Below are positions 18,142 through 27,928 of a DNA stretch of 45,597 nucleotides, in pieces. Positions within the stretch are counted from its first letter, which is position 1, and the number at the start of each line of letters is the position of its first letter. The position numbers and the translations under genes are program-made. The DNA comes from Chloroflexota bacterium (GTDB lineage Bacteria > Chloroflexota > Dehalococcoidia > JACPQF01), in NCBI GenBank assembly GCA_016190625.1, contig JACPQF010000122.1, positions 1 to 45,597 on the forward strand, given 5' to 3'. The notes beneath the pieces are model-generated. The model had not been told where the DNA came from, did no database searches, and was given only the letters and a program-made list of their open reading frames with translations.

Positions 18142-18342
18142 CTACGGCCAATAATGGTCGTAGAACAGCGTATCGTACAGCGCCTTGCCGACCGCGCAGA
18201 CGGCAATGATCACCGCAACCGGCAGCCGAACGAGATGCAGAAGGCCGCCCGCGGGTGTGAAATCCAGCAGCCAGGCCACGACTAGGGCGATGACCAGTCC
18301 CAGCCAGACTCTGCGCAGAAAGCGTAAAGCTATGCGCCGCAT
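18142..18342 (-). CDS. Small membrane protein
   Basis: This 66-residue protein has a basic start (MRRIALRFLRRVW) followed by two hydrophobic stretches (about 12-26 and 36-52) and an aromatic tail (TLFYDHYWP). GAGGAGGGG lies just before ATG 18342. It sits between the MacB-like permease and the DUF5666 gene on the same strand, so it is probably co-transcribed. I do not recognise a family; it may be an accessory of the exporter. Confidence 0.65.
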   Translation of the reverse strand: MRRIALRFLRRVWLGLVIALVVAWLLDFTPAGGLLHLVRLPVAVIIAVCAVGKALYDTLFYDHYWP

Positions 18343-18374
18343 GCCCCTCCTCGGACGGTTGCATTGGCCACGGG

Positions 18375-19628
<1,254 letters not shown>

Positions 19629-19631
19629 CCC

Positions 19632-20375
19632 TTAGTCCTCCCCTTTGGGCAGAGAGGCCAGAACTTCCTCCGCCATCAGATGTCTACGCACCGCTTCGTC
19701 CGAGGTTATCCGACCGTCCCGCACCTGAATGATGCGGTTGGTGTGAGCGGCGATGTCGGCCTCGTGGGTCACGAAGATCACCGTTATGCCATCCTCGACG
19801 TTTAGACGTTGGAAAATCGCCATTATCTCCTCGCTCGACCGGGTGTCGAGGTTCCCCGTAGGCTCGTCCGCCAGTATGATCGTCGGCCGGTTGACCAGCG
19901 CCCGGGCAATGGCCACTCGCTGCTGCTGGCCGCCAGACAACTGGTTTGGCTTGTGATGAACCCGGTCGGCGAGGCCGACGCGGCCCAGAGCTTCGAGGGC
20001 GCGACTGCGCTTGTTCGTCGCGCCAGCGTAAATCAGCGGTAGCTCTACGTTGTCGAGAGCCGCGGTGCGCGGCAAAAGGTTGAAGGTCTGGAAAACGAAG
20101 CCGATCTTCTTGTTTCTCACGGCCGCCAGCTCGTCGTCCCCCAATTTCGACACCTCTTGGCCGTCCAGCCAGTACTTGCCCGAGGTCGGCTGGTCCAGGC
20201 AGCCGAGAATATTCATCAACGTCGACTTGCCCGATCCCGACGGTCCCATGATCGCGATCAGCTCCCCCGACCTCACCTCACAAGACAAACCGCGCAGAGC
20301 GTGCACCTCCACGGCGCCCGTCTTGTACACTTTGCTCAGGCCATCGACTCTGATTGCCAGCTTATCGCTCCGCAT
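19632..20375 (-). CDS. MacB-type ABC transporter ATP-binding protein
   Basis: The 247-residue ATPase shows Walker [11 protein letters not shown]-loop [10 protein letters not shown], signature [15 protein letters not shown], Walker [13 protein letters not shown] and switch His in VIFVTHE. It belongs to the LolD/MacB/FtsE group that powers the neighbouring FtsX-type permease. Its start overlaps the end of the adaptor gene at position 20375, so the two are translationally coupled. The C-terminal 20 residues extend slightly beyond the core fold. Confidence 0.95.
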   Translation of the reverse strand: MRSDKLAIRVDGLSKVYKTGAVEVHALRGLSCEVRSGELIAIMGPSGSGKSTLMNILGCLDQPTSGKYWLDGQEVSKLGDDELAAVRNKKIGFVFQTFNLLPRTAALDNVELPLIYAGATNKRSRALEALGRVGLADRVHHKPNQLSGGQQQRVAIARALVNRPTIILADEPTGNLDTRSSEEIMAIFQRLNVEDGITVIFVTHEADIAAHTNRIIQVRDGRITSDEAVRRHLMAEEVLASLPKGED

Positions 20376-21811
20376 TAGCGGCCTCCCCTTATGATAACCC
20401 CTCCGCCCATGCCGCCGGGAGGCCCACCAAAGCCGCCCATGCCGCCGACGCGCGGCTGACTTGTCGTAGTCGTGGGTATCACGACCAGCTCACCTTCCTC
20501 GAGGCCGCCGGCTATCTCCGTGGATTGGTCGTTGCTCATGCCCACCCTTACCTGTCGCTGCTCCGGCTTGCCGTCGACCAGAACCTCGACCCAGCGATTC
20601 CTGCCCGTGGTGCGAACGGCCCGGTTCGGCACGACGAGGACGTTGTTCTTTTGCTCGACCACGACGCTAACACCGACCGACATCCCGCCTTTCAGCGCCG
20701 AGACTGATGACGGATCGAGGCTCAGGGAAACCGGGTAGGTGGATACGCCCTGTTGGATGGTCGCGCTGGGAGCAACGGTAGCCACCTTGCCGGTCAGCCG
20801 GGCGTTGGGCAGTGCATCCAAGGTGTACGCCACGGACTGTCCAGACAAGATCTTGGGAACGTCCATTTCATCTACCGAGGCGTCAATCCTCACCGACGCC
20901 GGGTCGACGAGGACGACCAGCGCTGCCCCGCTTCCCACCTGCTCGCCGGGGTTACCTCCAAGTGACAGTACCATGCCATCAAACGGCGCCTTGAGCTTGG
21001 CGTTGTCGAGATTGAGTTGAGCCTGGGCTAGCGACGCCTGCGATTGCTTGACTTGTTCCTGAGCGATGGCGATGTCGATTTCGGCCGCTCCCTGCATCTT
21101 ATCGTTGAGCGCCTTCTTGGCGTTGTGAACGCTGGCCTCCGCCGCCTTGATCTGGTCCGGCGTGGAAGCCGCCGTCTTTTGATTGTAGGCGGCGAGGGCG
21201 CTCTCGTAATCTATGGTCGCTTGCTCTAGCGTCGTTGCCTCAGGCCGAGACCCAATGTCGCCTCGCCAGCCAACCCTGTCATAGGCCGTTTGAGCTGACA
21301 GCAGGGCAATGCGGGCCTTTTCTACTGCTGCCTTCGCTACCGTGAGGTCATCCTGGCTCGGGCCGGCGAGCAGTTGATTGTACTTTGCCACGGCGCTATC
21401 GTAGGTGGCCTGCGCCGCCGCGACCTCCTCGGCTTTGGGCGGGGTGGTGAGCTGCTGCACCTTTAGTTTGCTGAGATTCAGCGAAGACTGCGCCTGTGCG
21501 AGGCTTATCTCCAGATCGGAGGTGTCGAGGCTGGCGAGCACCTGACCCTGCTTCACGGCATCGCCGACCTTGACATTGAGCTCTTTCAGTCGGCCAGCCG
21601 ACTTGAAAGATAGTTTGGCTTGCGTCGCGGGCACGACGCTTCCCGTCGTGTTCACCGTCGCCACAAGATTCCCTCTCTGAACTTCCACCGTCTGCAGGCG
21701 CGTGGTCGCCGCTTTGGCCGACGAGGCAGCTCTGCTGCCATATCCCACGTAGCCAACCGCAACCGACAACAAACCGGCGATGACGAGAACCGCGACTTGC
21801 GAACGCTTCAT
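20375..21811 (-). CDS. Periplasmic/extracytoplasmic adaptor (HlyD/MacA family)
   Basis: The 478-residue protein has an N-terminal membrane anchor ([25 protein letters not shown]), a split biotinyl-lipoyl domain ([21 protein letters not shown] and [20 protein letters not shown]), a long coiled-coil hairpin between them (about 95-255), beta-barrel parts, and a glycine-rich tail ([16 protein letters not shown]). The ATG at 21811 has GAGAGGGG directly upstream and gives a typical anchor; the frame also allows a start at 21832. In a presumed monoderm the adaptor would extend into the cell wall rather than meet an outer-membrane channel. It is the first gene of the exporter operon. Confidence 0.9.
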   Translation of the reverse strand: MKRSQVAVLVIAGLLSVAVGYVGYGSRAASSAKAATTRLQTVEVQRGNLVATVNTTGSVVPATQAKLSFKSAGRLKELNVKVGDAVKQGQVLASLDTSDLEISLAQAQSSLNLSKLKVQQLTTPPKAEEVAAAQATYDSAVAKYNQLLAGPSQDDLTVAKAAVEKARIALLSAQTAYDRVGWRGDIGSRPEATTLEQATIDYESALAAYNQKTAASTPDQIKAAEASVHNAKKALNDKMQGAAEIDIAIAQEQVKQSQASLAQAQLNLDNAKLKAPFDGMVLSLGGNPGEQVGSGAALVVLVDPASVRIDASVDEMDVPKILSGQSVAYTLDALPNARLTGKVATVAPSATIQQGVSTYPVSLSLDPSSVSALKGGMSVGVSVVVEQKNNVLVVPNRAVRTTGRNRWVEVLVDGKPEQRQVRVGMSNDQSTEIAGGLEEGELVVIPTTTTSQPRVGGMGGFGGPPGGMGGGVIIRGGR

Positions 21812-21919
21812 AGGACCCCCCTCTCCCGACATGTTCCTCGATTAGGCATTCTAATCACAGGCTGTGAAGAACTCGTGAAGTCTCTCTGAAAACATCGTGA
21901 TTGCGAGACCACTTGTAGG

Positions 21920-23023
21920 TCAGCGGCCTTCAAGGGCTGCTATCCCTTGCCTGGCCATGGTCTGACCCGAATTCAGGGCAAGGGCCTTCTGGAACCTCTC
22001 CTTGGCCTCGGGATAGCGCCCGAGGTAGTAGTAGCACCAGCCCAGCCCTGCCTGACCTTCCGCATTGCCGGGTTGAAGGTCCACAAGGCGCTCGAAAGCC
22101 GTTTTCGCCAGGTTGTAGTCCTTCCCAAAGTAATGAGACCATGCAAGATAGCTAAGCGCCTGCGTATAGGCCCCATCGACTTCCACCGCCTTGGCGAATT
22201 GGGCCGCCGCCTCCGCGTAATCTTGGTTGTTGTAGTGGAGCAGACCGAGACTGTAGTAAGACCGGGGATTGGCCGGCTCGAGCTCGATAGCTTTCTGATA
22301 TTGGACTGCCGCCAGATCGTCTTTCTTCTGACTTCGATACACCGACCCGAGGTCGAGATAGATGTAGCTGAAATAGGGGTTCAAGGAAATGGCCTTTTGG
22401 TAGGCGGCGATCGCTCCCGCTTGGTCGCCCGTGCTCGCCAACACGTAGCCGAGGTTCCGCTGGGCATCGATGCTCGAAGGCGACATCTCCACGGCTTTTG
22501 TCACCAACTCCACGGCCTTCGGGTACTGCCCGATGTCGGCATACACCTCCGCCAGAAAGGCGTGAGCCTCGGCGCTGTCCGGTGCGAGCTGAATTGCTTT
22601 CTGGGCCGCCTGCAGCCCCTTGTCTAGGTCTCCTCGCCAGTCGTAGGCCATAGCAAGGTTGGCCCAGGCCTCGGCGCTGGCCGGATTAGCCTCGACCGCC
22701 TTCTCCCCATAGGCGATGGCCTCCGCCAGGCGGTTCAATAGTGTGGCGGTCTTGCTCAGGCGGGCGTGGGCCAGGGCGTCATCTGGCTTGTTCTCGGCGG
22801 CCTTCTTGTAGGCGTCGAAGGCGAGCGCGAACTTTCCCCCGGCGTATAGTTGATTCGCCTGCGACATCGCATCCATGACCGTCTGCCCTGGCGCCTCATT
22901 CGTGAGTGGCGGCGCCTCGGACTGGTAACGGACCAGGTAGATGGTGGTTATGACGGCAGTCGTGCACGCGGTAAGAAGAGCGACGACTAGGCGGTTTGGC
23001 TTCCTCTTGCGCCTCAGATCCAT
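21920..23023 (-). CDS. Membrane-anchored TPR-repeat protein
   Basis: The 367-residue protein has an N-terminal membrane helix (LVVALLTACTTAVITTIYLVRY) and then about eight tetratricopeptide repeats, e.g. AEAWANLAMAYDWRGDLDKGLQAAQKAIQLAPDSAEAHAFLAEVY. The start is ATG 23023, preceded by GGAGG. The frame stays open to 23170, but that extension lies in a palindromic repeat region and is not coding. It is a protein-interaction scaffold of unknown partner. It is on the same strand as the exporter genes, about 110 bases upstream of them, and may share their transcript. Confidence 0.88.
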   Translation of the reverse strand: MDLRRKRKPNRLVVALLTACTTAVITTIYLVRYQSEAPPLTNEAPGQTVMDAMSQANQLYAGGKFALAFDAYKKAAENKPDDALAHARLSKTATLLNRLAEAIAYGEKAVEANPASAEAWANLAMAYDWRGDLDKGLQAAQKAIQLAPDSAEAHAFLAEVYADIGQYPKAVELVTKAVEMSPSSIDAQRNLGYVLASTGDQAGAIAAYQKAISLNPYFSYIYLDLGSVYRSQKKDDLAAVQYQKAIELEPANPRSYYSLGLLHYNNQDYAEAAAQFAKAVEVDGAYTQALSYLAWSHYFGKDYNLAKTAFERLVDLQPGNAEGQAGLGWCYYYLGRYPEAKERFQKALALNSGQTMARQGIAALEGR

Positions 23024-23063
23024 GCGAGCCTCCGGCCCCGGTTTGGCACCAATTATAGCACCA

Positions 23064-23273
23064 CCAGTCAATAACTGGACTTGCGCGGTCCCACCACGGA
23101 GGCACGGAGACACGGAGATTTCTCTTTTTGGTTGAGAGACAAGAGCTGGATGAGATTGAACGCGGCGCATCGACGGCGGACGAGACCAAAGGATTCCTCC
23201 GTGCCTCCGTGTCTCCGTGGTGCAAAACGTCCCTCACGGCGTGACTCCTGTCAATAACAGGAGTTACGCCGTG
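23064..23273. repeat. Composite inverted-repeat block upstream of the TPR gene
   Basis: Within this block, a 26-base arm built of CACGGAG units (23092-23117) faces its near-complement built of CTCCGTG units (23197-23222). Next to it, CACGGCGTGACTCCTG (23235-23250) and CAGGAGTTACGCCGTG (23258-23273) form a 16-bp hairpin with loop TCAATAA. A smaller hairpin CCAGT/ACTGG at 23064-23078 has the nearly identical loop CAATA. The stretch looks like an accumulation site for small palindromic elements. The remaining part of the gap, to 23412, shows nothing I can name. Confidence 0.75.
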
Positions 23274-23412
23274 GTCTCCATTATCGTTTGGATTGGACAC
23301 GGTCAGTGTAGGGCAAAGCATTCGATTGCACTAAGTTTTTGTTGTGCGTTGTAGTTTCTTGAATACCTGCTTGCGTGCCTTGCCAATCAGCGAAATCCAA
23401 GAATCGGCGTAG

Positions 23413-24540
23413 TCAGTGGTTCAGACGGTTCTTTGCCAGCGCTACCCGCTTGCCGTAGGAGGGATGATCGTAAAGGAGGAATTCCACCCATGCAGCCGGC
23501 GAGGCCTCGCCCAGGTTCTGGTCCACGAGCTTGGTCATCATGCTGGTAAAGGCCAGCGGATTGTTGGTCATGTCCAGGGCGTAAATGTCGGCGGCGGTCT
23601 CTATCCGGCGGCTGTAGGCGTTGGTAACCGGCATGGTGGCGAAGGCGAAGGCGCCGACGACGAGGGCGAAGAGGGGGAAGGCCGCCACGTCGTAGATGCC
23701 GGCGAATCCGAAGGCTCGCACTCCCCAAGCAAGGACGAGGGAGGCGAGGTAGAAGGCGACGAGGGTGGTGACGGACTGGAGGGCGATGCCCTTAACGATG
23801 TCGCCGTGGACGTGATGCCCGAGCTCGTGGGCCAGCACGACCTCGATCTCGTCGCCACCGTAGCGGTCCACCAGGGTGTCGGTCAGGACGATTCTCCGCG
23901 TGTTTCCCAGCCCCATCAGCGCGGCGTTTGCGGCAGTGCCTTTGGCGCTCATATTCATGGTGAAAACCCCCCGCACGCGCGTTCCGGCGCGCGAAGCCAG
24001 GTCGGTCAGCCGTTTGGCCAGCGCTTCGTCCTTAACGGGAGTGAGTTTGAAGAAGAGAGGAAGTATGAGCACGGGTGCCAGATTGGCCAGAACCACCGTG
24101 AATAGGAGCATGGCAGCCGCAGCCAGGACCCACCAGATAGTGGGAAACCGTTCGAGCAACCAGTAAAGAACCTCCAGCCCCGTCACGGCGAAAACCAGGG
24201 TCAGGCCAAAGCCCTTGAGGGCGTCCAGAAACCATAATAAGAAGCTCTGCGTCAGCAGGCCGTAGCGTTTAGAGAGCACGTAGCCGCCGTAGACGGCCAG
24301 CGGCGCCATCACCAGACTGTAGATGGCCACGAAAGCAGCGGCGTATAGGCCCACGGCTAGAAGAGCGGAGGCTGGCAACACGCTGCGAAAGCTTGCCGAG
24401 AGCCCGCTAACCAGGACGACGAGCAACAGCAACGCCCCCAGGCCGAGATCGACGAAGAACAACTGGTGGCGAATGCGAGCGTATTCTCTTGCTTTTTCCT
24501 GCCTCGCGGCGTCCGGTTGGTCTGCCATTTCCAAGCTCAA
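23413..24540 (-). CDS. M48-family zinc metalloprotease (Ste24/HtpX-like)
   Basis: The 375-residue integral membrane protease has the zinc motif HELGH in VVLAHELGHHVHGDI (about residue 240). A downstream acidic ligand lies in RIETAADIYALDMT, and the Ste24-type block MSAKGTAANAALMGLGNTRRIVLTDTL comes before it. Hydrophobic segments at about 35-55, 75-95, 110-130 and 145-180 precede the catalytic domain, and two more follow it. Family members degrade misfolded membrane proteins or process CAAX proteins; quality control is the likelier role in bacteria. Its start overlaps the 3' end of uvrC by four bases, so it is downstream in the same transcript. Confidence 0.93.
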   Translation of the reverse strand: MSLEMADQPDAARQEKAREYARIRHQLFFVDLGLGALLLLVVLVSGLSASFRSVLPASALLAVGLYAAAFVAIYSLVMAPLAVYGGYVLSKRYGLLTQSFLLWFLDALKGFGLTLVFAVTGLEVLYWLLERFPTIWWVLAAAAMLLFTVVLANLAPVLILPLFFKLTPVKDEALAKRLTDLASRAGTRVRGVFTMNMSAKGTAANAALMGLGNTRRIVLTDTLVDRYGGDEIEVVLAHELGHHVHGDIVKGIALQSVTTLVAFYLASLVLAWGVRAFGFAGIYDVAAFPLFALVVGAFAFATMPVTNAYSRRIETAADIYALDMTNNPLAFTSMMTKLVDQNLGEASPAAWVEFLLYDHPSYGKRVALAKNRLNH

Positions 24541-26555
24541 ATCGCTTCCTTCACTTTTCGTGCCATGGATCGAGTCATCCCCACCACGGCGGCCAACTCG
24601 TCGATCGAGGCCTCGCGGATGGCCTTGAGGGAGCCGAAGTGACGTAGCAGCGCCTGTTTGCGACGGGGGCCGATGCCCGGTACGTCGTCGAGGGCGGAAT
24701 TGAAAGACTGCCGGCGATGGACCGACCGGTGGTAGGAAATGGCGAAGCGGTGGGCCTCATCCCGAATACGCTGGACCAGGTAGAGGCTCTGAGAGTTGCG
24801 GGGCAAGAGCAGGGGCTCTCTGGTCTCCGGCATGAAGATCTCCTCGTTCTCCTTGGCCAGTGAGACGGTCGTCACGGACTCCATGCCGAGATCGCGCATA
24901 ACTTCGAGGGCGGCGTTCAACTGCCCCTTGCCGCCGTCGACGATAACCAAGTCGGGAAGGATAGCCCAATCGTTATCCGATTTGGCGGCCGCGAGGTTCT
25001 CTCTGCCAGCCTTGGACTCCTCTCCCAACTGTAGGGGCGTCCTTCCACCGAAGGACGCCCCTACAGGATTGTTGACACGGCCGTTCGCCCCTACGGCGTT
25101 GTCGACCACCTCGCCCCGTAAGGCCCCGCTGCTGTTCGCCCCTACGGGTTTGTCGACACGGCCATTGGCCGCACCAAACCGGCGGAAACGGCGGCGGAGA
25201 ACCTCCTGGAGCATGGCGTAGTCGTCGGGACCCTCGACCGTCTTGATCTTGAACCGGCGATAGTGGGCCGGCTTGGGCTGTCCGTTCTCGAAGACCACCA
25301 TGCTGCCCACCGACGCCGCTCCCTGAATGTTGGAGATGTCATAGCACTCGATGCGGACCGGCCCCTCCTTTGGCAGGATCGACAGGCCCAAATGGTCCTG
25401 CAACTCCTGAATGGCGCCGACGGTCTTGTCCCTATCCGCCAGCCACTTGGCTCGCATTTGCTCGAGAGCCTGGCTGGCGTTCTCGGCCACCATATCGATG
25501 AGCTTTCTCTTCTCGCCCTGTTTGGGAACAGAAACCGTCACCTTGCCACCTTTTCGGTCCTTTAGCCAGCGCTCGATGATCCTCGACTCGTCGATCTGGC
25601 TCTGGAGGAGGACCTGGGAGGGGACGAAGGTCGCAGAGGTGTAGAACTGCTTGACGAAGCTCGTCAGGATCTCTTTGGCGTCTTCTTCCTGCGTTCCCTG
25701 CAGGATGAAGTGCTCCCTCCCGACCAGCTTGCCCGACCGCACGAAGAAGACCTCCACGCAGGCTTCTCCGTCGTTTCTGGCGAAGGCTATCACGTCCTGG
25801 TCGGTAGCCCTCGTCGACACGATCTTCTGGCGCTCGACCACTCTGTCGACGGCCCTGATCTGGTCCCGGAGGAAGGCCGCTCTCTCGAACTGGAGTTTGT
25901 CCGATGCCTCTTCCATCTTGCGCTTCAGGTCGCGGACTACAAGATCCTGCTTGCCTTCGAGGAAGAGAACAACCTGCTGGATGACGTCGCGATACTCCTC
26001 CTTGCTGGCCGCGCCGAAGCAGGGGCCAAGGCAGCGATGGATGTGGAAGTTGAGGCAGGGCCGGGGGTCGGCGCCGGTGATGTTCTTGTTGCACGCCCGG
26101 TAGGGGAACAGCTTCTTCAGTAGCTCCAGGGTCTTGCGCACCGAGCCGCTATCGGCGTATGGTCCGAAGTAACGGGCGCCATCCTGCTCGACTCGCCTGG
26201 TAATGGCCACTTTGGCCCAGTCCTCGTCGGCGTCGATCCGGAGATAGGGGTAGTTCTTGTCGTCCTTCATCAGGACGTTGTAGTGTGGCCTGTGCTTCTT
26301 GATCAGCGTGCACTCGAGGATGAGGGCTTCCAGCTCCGTGTCCGTCACGATGAACTCGAAGTCCGCGATCCTCTGTACCATGCTGCCGGTCTTGGGCGTC
26401 AGTCCTGCCAGGGAGCCAAAATAGGAGCGAAGCCGGTTGCGCAGCTTCACGGCCTTGCCGACGTATAGTACGTTGCCCCCAGCGTCCTTCATCAAGTAGA
26501 CGCCAGGCAGGAGCGGCACGGCCTTGAGCTGTTCCTGAAAACGCTTCGTTACCAT
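24537..26555 (-). CDS. uvrC: UvrABC system protein C (excinuclease) with an inserted repeat segment
   Basis: UvrC makes both incisions around DNA lesions during nucleotide excision repair. The 672-residue protein has the GIY-YIG nuclease domain (GVYLMKDAGGNVLYVGKA, residues about 15-95), the UVR motif (DLKRKMEEASDKLQFERAAFLRDQI), the RNase H-like nuclease domain (IECYDISNIQGAASVGSMVVFENG ... LPDLVIVDGGKGQLNAA) and C-terminal helix-hairpin-helix repeats (DDVPGIGPRRKQALLRHFGSL). It is about 50-60 residues longer than usual. The excess is a low-complexity stretch at about 457-523, between RRRFRRF and LPDLVIVDGG, encoded by GTAGGGGCG palindromes. The catalytic blocks on both sides are intact, so it is probably functional. 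ATG 26555 has no clear Shine-Dalgarno. Confidence 0.96.
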   Translation of the reverse strand: MVTKRFQEQLKAVPLLPGVYLMKDAGGNVLYVGKAVKLRNRLRSYFGSLAGLTPKTGSMVQRIADFEFIVTDTELEALILECTLIKKHRPHYNVLMKDDKNYPYLRIDADEDWAKVAITRRVEQDGARYFGPYADSGSVRKTLELLKKLFPYRACNKNITGADPRPCLNFHIHRCLGPCFGAASKEEYRDVIQQVVLFLEGKQDLVVRDLKRKMEEASDKLQFERAAFLRDQIRAVDRVVERQKIVSTRATDQDVIAFARNDGEACVEVFFVRSGKLVGREHFILQGTQEEDAKEILTSFVKQFYTSATFVPSQVLLQSQIDESRIIERWLKDRKGGKVTVSVPKQGEKRKLIDMVAENASQALEQMRAKWLADRDKTVGAIQELQDHLGLSILPKEGPVRIECYDISNIQGAASVGSMVVFENGQPKPAHYRRFKIKTVEGPDDYAMLQEVLRRRFRRFGAANGRVDKPVGANSSGALRGEVVDNAVGANGRVNNPVGASFGGRTPLQLGEESKAGRENLAAAKSDNDWAILPDLVIVDGGKGQLNAALEVMRDLGMESVTTVSLAKENEEIFMPETREPLLLPRNSQSLYLVQRIRDEAHRFAISYHRSVHRRQSFNSALDDVPGIGPRRKQALLRHFGSLKAIREASIDELAAVVGMTRSMARKVKEAI
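25029..25147. repeat. GTAGGGGCG palindromic repeat inserted inside uvrC
   Basis: CTGTAGGGGCGTCCTTC (25029-25045) and its reverse complement (25050-25066) form a perfect 17-bp hairpin with loop CACC. Two further half-copies, GTTCGCCCCTACGG at 25083-25096 and 25134-25147, follow at a 51-base spacing, each leading into a GTTGTCGAC/TTTGTCGAC sequence. All are read in frame by uvrC on the minus strand and produce the thrice-repeated peptide pattern V-(D/N)-x-x-V-G-A. Confidence 0.88.
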
Positions 26556-26589
26556 AACGGACTAATTTTAGCACAGGGGTGCGATAGCT

Positions 26590-26634
26590 GTCAGCGGTGA
26601 GAGGTCAGCCATCAGCTTAGTGTTGACCGCTGAC
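26590..26634. repeat. GTCAGCGGT inverted repeat between narI and uvrC
   Basis: GTCAGCGGT (26590-26598) and ACCGCTGAC (26626-26634) pair across a 27-base loop that contains further GTCAGC/ATCAGC sub-repeats. It lies in the 94-base gap downstream of narI and upstream of uvrC, so it may serve as a 3'-end structure for the nar operon. Intergenic repeats of this style are common; no T-run follows. Confidence 0.55.
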
Positions 26635-26649
26635 CGCTCATGCCTTTTC

Positions 26650-27348
26650 TCACCTCTTCAGCGTGACGTAGCTTCTCATGGATATGTAGGGTCGGGTGAT
26701 GTAGCCAAAGGGATAGCTGAAGAGATGGACCAGTTTGGTAAAGGGCAGATAGGCGAAGAAGATAAGGGCGACGATCATATGCAGCTTGACGATGAACGGC
26801 ACGCCAGCGACTAAGTCACTGCTGGGCCGCAAGGTGAAAAGGCCGCCAAACCACGGGCCAACGGAGTAAGACACCCCAAAAGCCAGTGATATGGCGGAAT
26901 GATACAGGCCGAGCCCCGACAAGAGGATCAGGAAAGCGAGAACGATGAAGTCTTCGGCCGTGCTCATGGCTCGCACTTGCGGCATAGTGAGCCTGCGGAC
27001 AAAAGCCCAGACGGCGCCGTACAGCAAGAGCATGCCCCCAAACATTCCGGCCCACCGGAACACGTCGACCAATGCGGACCAATTAACCGCGCCGCCGACA
27101 AACCCCAACAAGTGGAAGGTGAGCACGGTGATGATGCCCCAGTGCAGGCATAAGGCGGCGGGCCCGATGGAAGCCCGCCCGAAAAAGCCCGTCGACCGGG
27201 TGGTCCACATCAGGTCCCCCCGGGCGCTCCAGGCCAGTTTGCCCCTGAAGGCGGTCTTGACGCCGGTAAAGGCCCGATACGCCGATCCGCCGATGAACAG
27301 GAGAATGGTGATGTACGGCAGTGCGATGAAAAAGAAGTTCTCAACCAT
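26650..27348 (-). CDS. narI: Respiratory nitrate reductase (or nitrite oxidoreductase) gamma subunit, cytochrome b
   Basis: NarI is the membrane subunit that passes electrons between quinone and NarH through two b hemes. The 232-residue protein has about five membrane helices. Candidate heme ligands are the His pairs in LCLHWGIITVLTFHLLGF and in KLHMIVALIFFAYLPFTKLVHLFSYPF, matching the two-helix arrangement of known NarI. ATG 27348 overlaps the narJ 3' end by eight bases. The operon order narG-narH-narJ-narI is the standard one, and this is its last gene. Confidence 0.93.
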   Translation of the reverse strand: MVENFFFIALPYITILLFIGGSAYRAFTGVKTAFRGKLAWSARGDLMWTTRSTGFFGRASIGPAALCLHWGIITVLTFHLLGFVGGAVNWSALVDVFRWAGMFGGMLLLYGAVWAFVRRLTMPQVRAMSTAEDFIVLAFLILLSGLGLYHSAISLAFGVSYSVGPWFGGLFTLRPSSDLVAGVPFIVKLHMIVALIFFAYLPFTKLVHLFSYPFGYITRPYISMRSYVTLKR

Positions 27349-27928
27349 GGCTTGCCACCCCCTCCATTTCGGTTCGCAGATCCAGTTTCAATACTCTTTC
27401 CAGCGCGTCCAGGAGAAAATGGTACGGTGTCTTCAAGTCGTCCAACCTGGAGCGAATAGGCGGTAGACAGGGCAGGACATACTCCTTGACGAGTTTCTCC
27501 TTAATAGGATCCTTCGACTCCGCCGCCAGGGAGAGGAACTCCACCATCAGCGGCAGGTAATCCGGCAACTCTTTTCCGTTCGGCGTCAGCCCGAGATGGC
27601 GGTAAATGCCGAGCAGTTCGATCATATACTCGTTTCTGTCGGAAACGCCGGCCCCGGCGCAGGTTTGCGGCTCCTCGAAGACGTGACTCCCCATATAGAG
27701 GGAGCATTGGGGATCGAGCTCGAACAGGTCGACGTACTCCTCCTCGGAGACAGGACTCTCCAGAAAACGGGAAAGCAGGGCAGCGCCCTCTCCGTCTACG
27801 CCATTCAGTCCCGCGATCGCCTCTTCGGCCCTCCTTCGTGACGCTGCCGTATCGATATCCTGCGGACTGCACCATAGCTCGGCGATGGCGCCGTAAGCCT
27901 CCCGCAACACCTGAGAAACCTCACTCAT
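27341..27928 (-). CDS. narJ: Nitrate reductase molybdenum cofactor assembly chaperone
   Basis: The 195-residue all-helical cytoplasmic protein belongs to the NarJ/TorD chaperone family. Motifs include the acidic YVDLFELDPQCSLYMGSHVFEEP region and YMIELLGIYRHLGLTPNGKELPDYLPLMVEFLSLAA. NarJ binds apo-NarG and assists insertion of the molybdenum cofactor and Fe-S cluster; it is not part of the final enzyme. It overlaps narH by eight bases at its start and narI by eight bases at its end, consistent with tight translational coupling. Confidence 0.92.
   Translation of the reverse strand: MSEVSQVLREAYGAIAELWCSPQDIDTAASRRRAEEAIAGLNGVDGEGAALLSRFLESPVSEEEYVDLFELDPQCSLYMGSHVFEEPQTCAGAGVSDRNEYMIELLGIYRHLGLTPNGKELPDYLPLMVEFLSLAAESKDPIKEKLVKEYVLPCLPPIRSRLDDLKTPYHFLLDALERVLKLDLRTEMEGVASHG

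Noticed and set aside
21858-21885. TTCAC direct repeat (period 11) on the minus strand ahead of the exporter operon, resembling a PhoB-type box
   Set aside because: Only one instance with short units, differing from the TGTAAC boxes; spacing to a -10 is poor. Not enough to claim a site.
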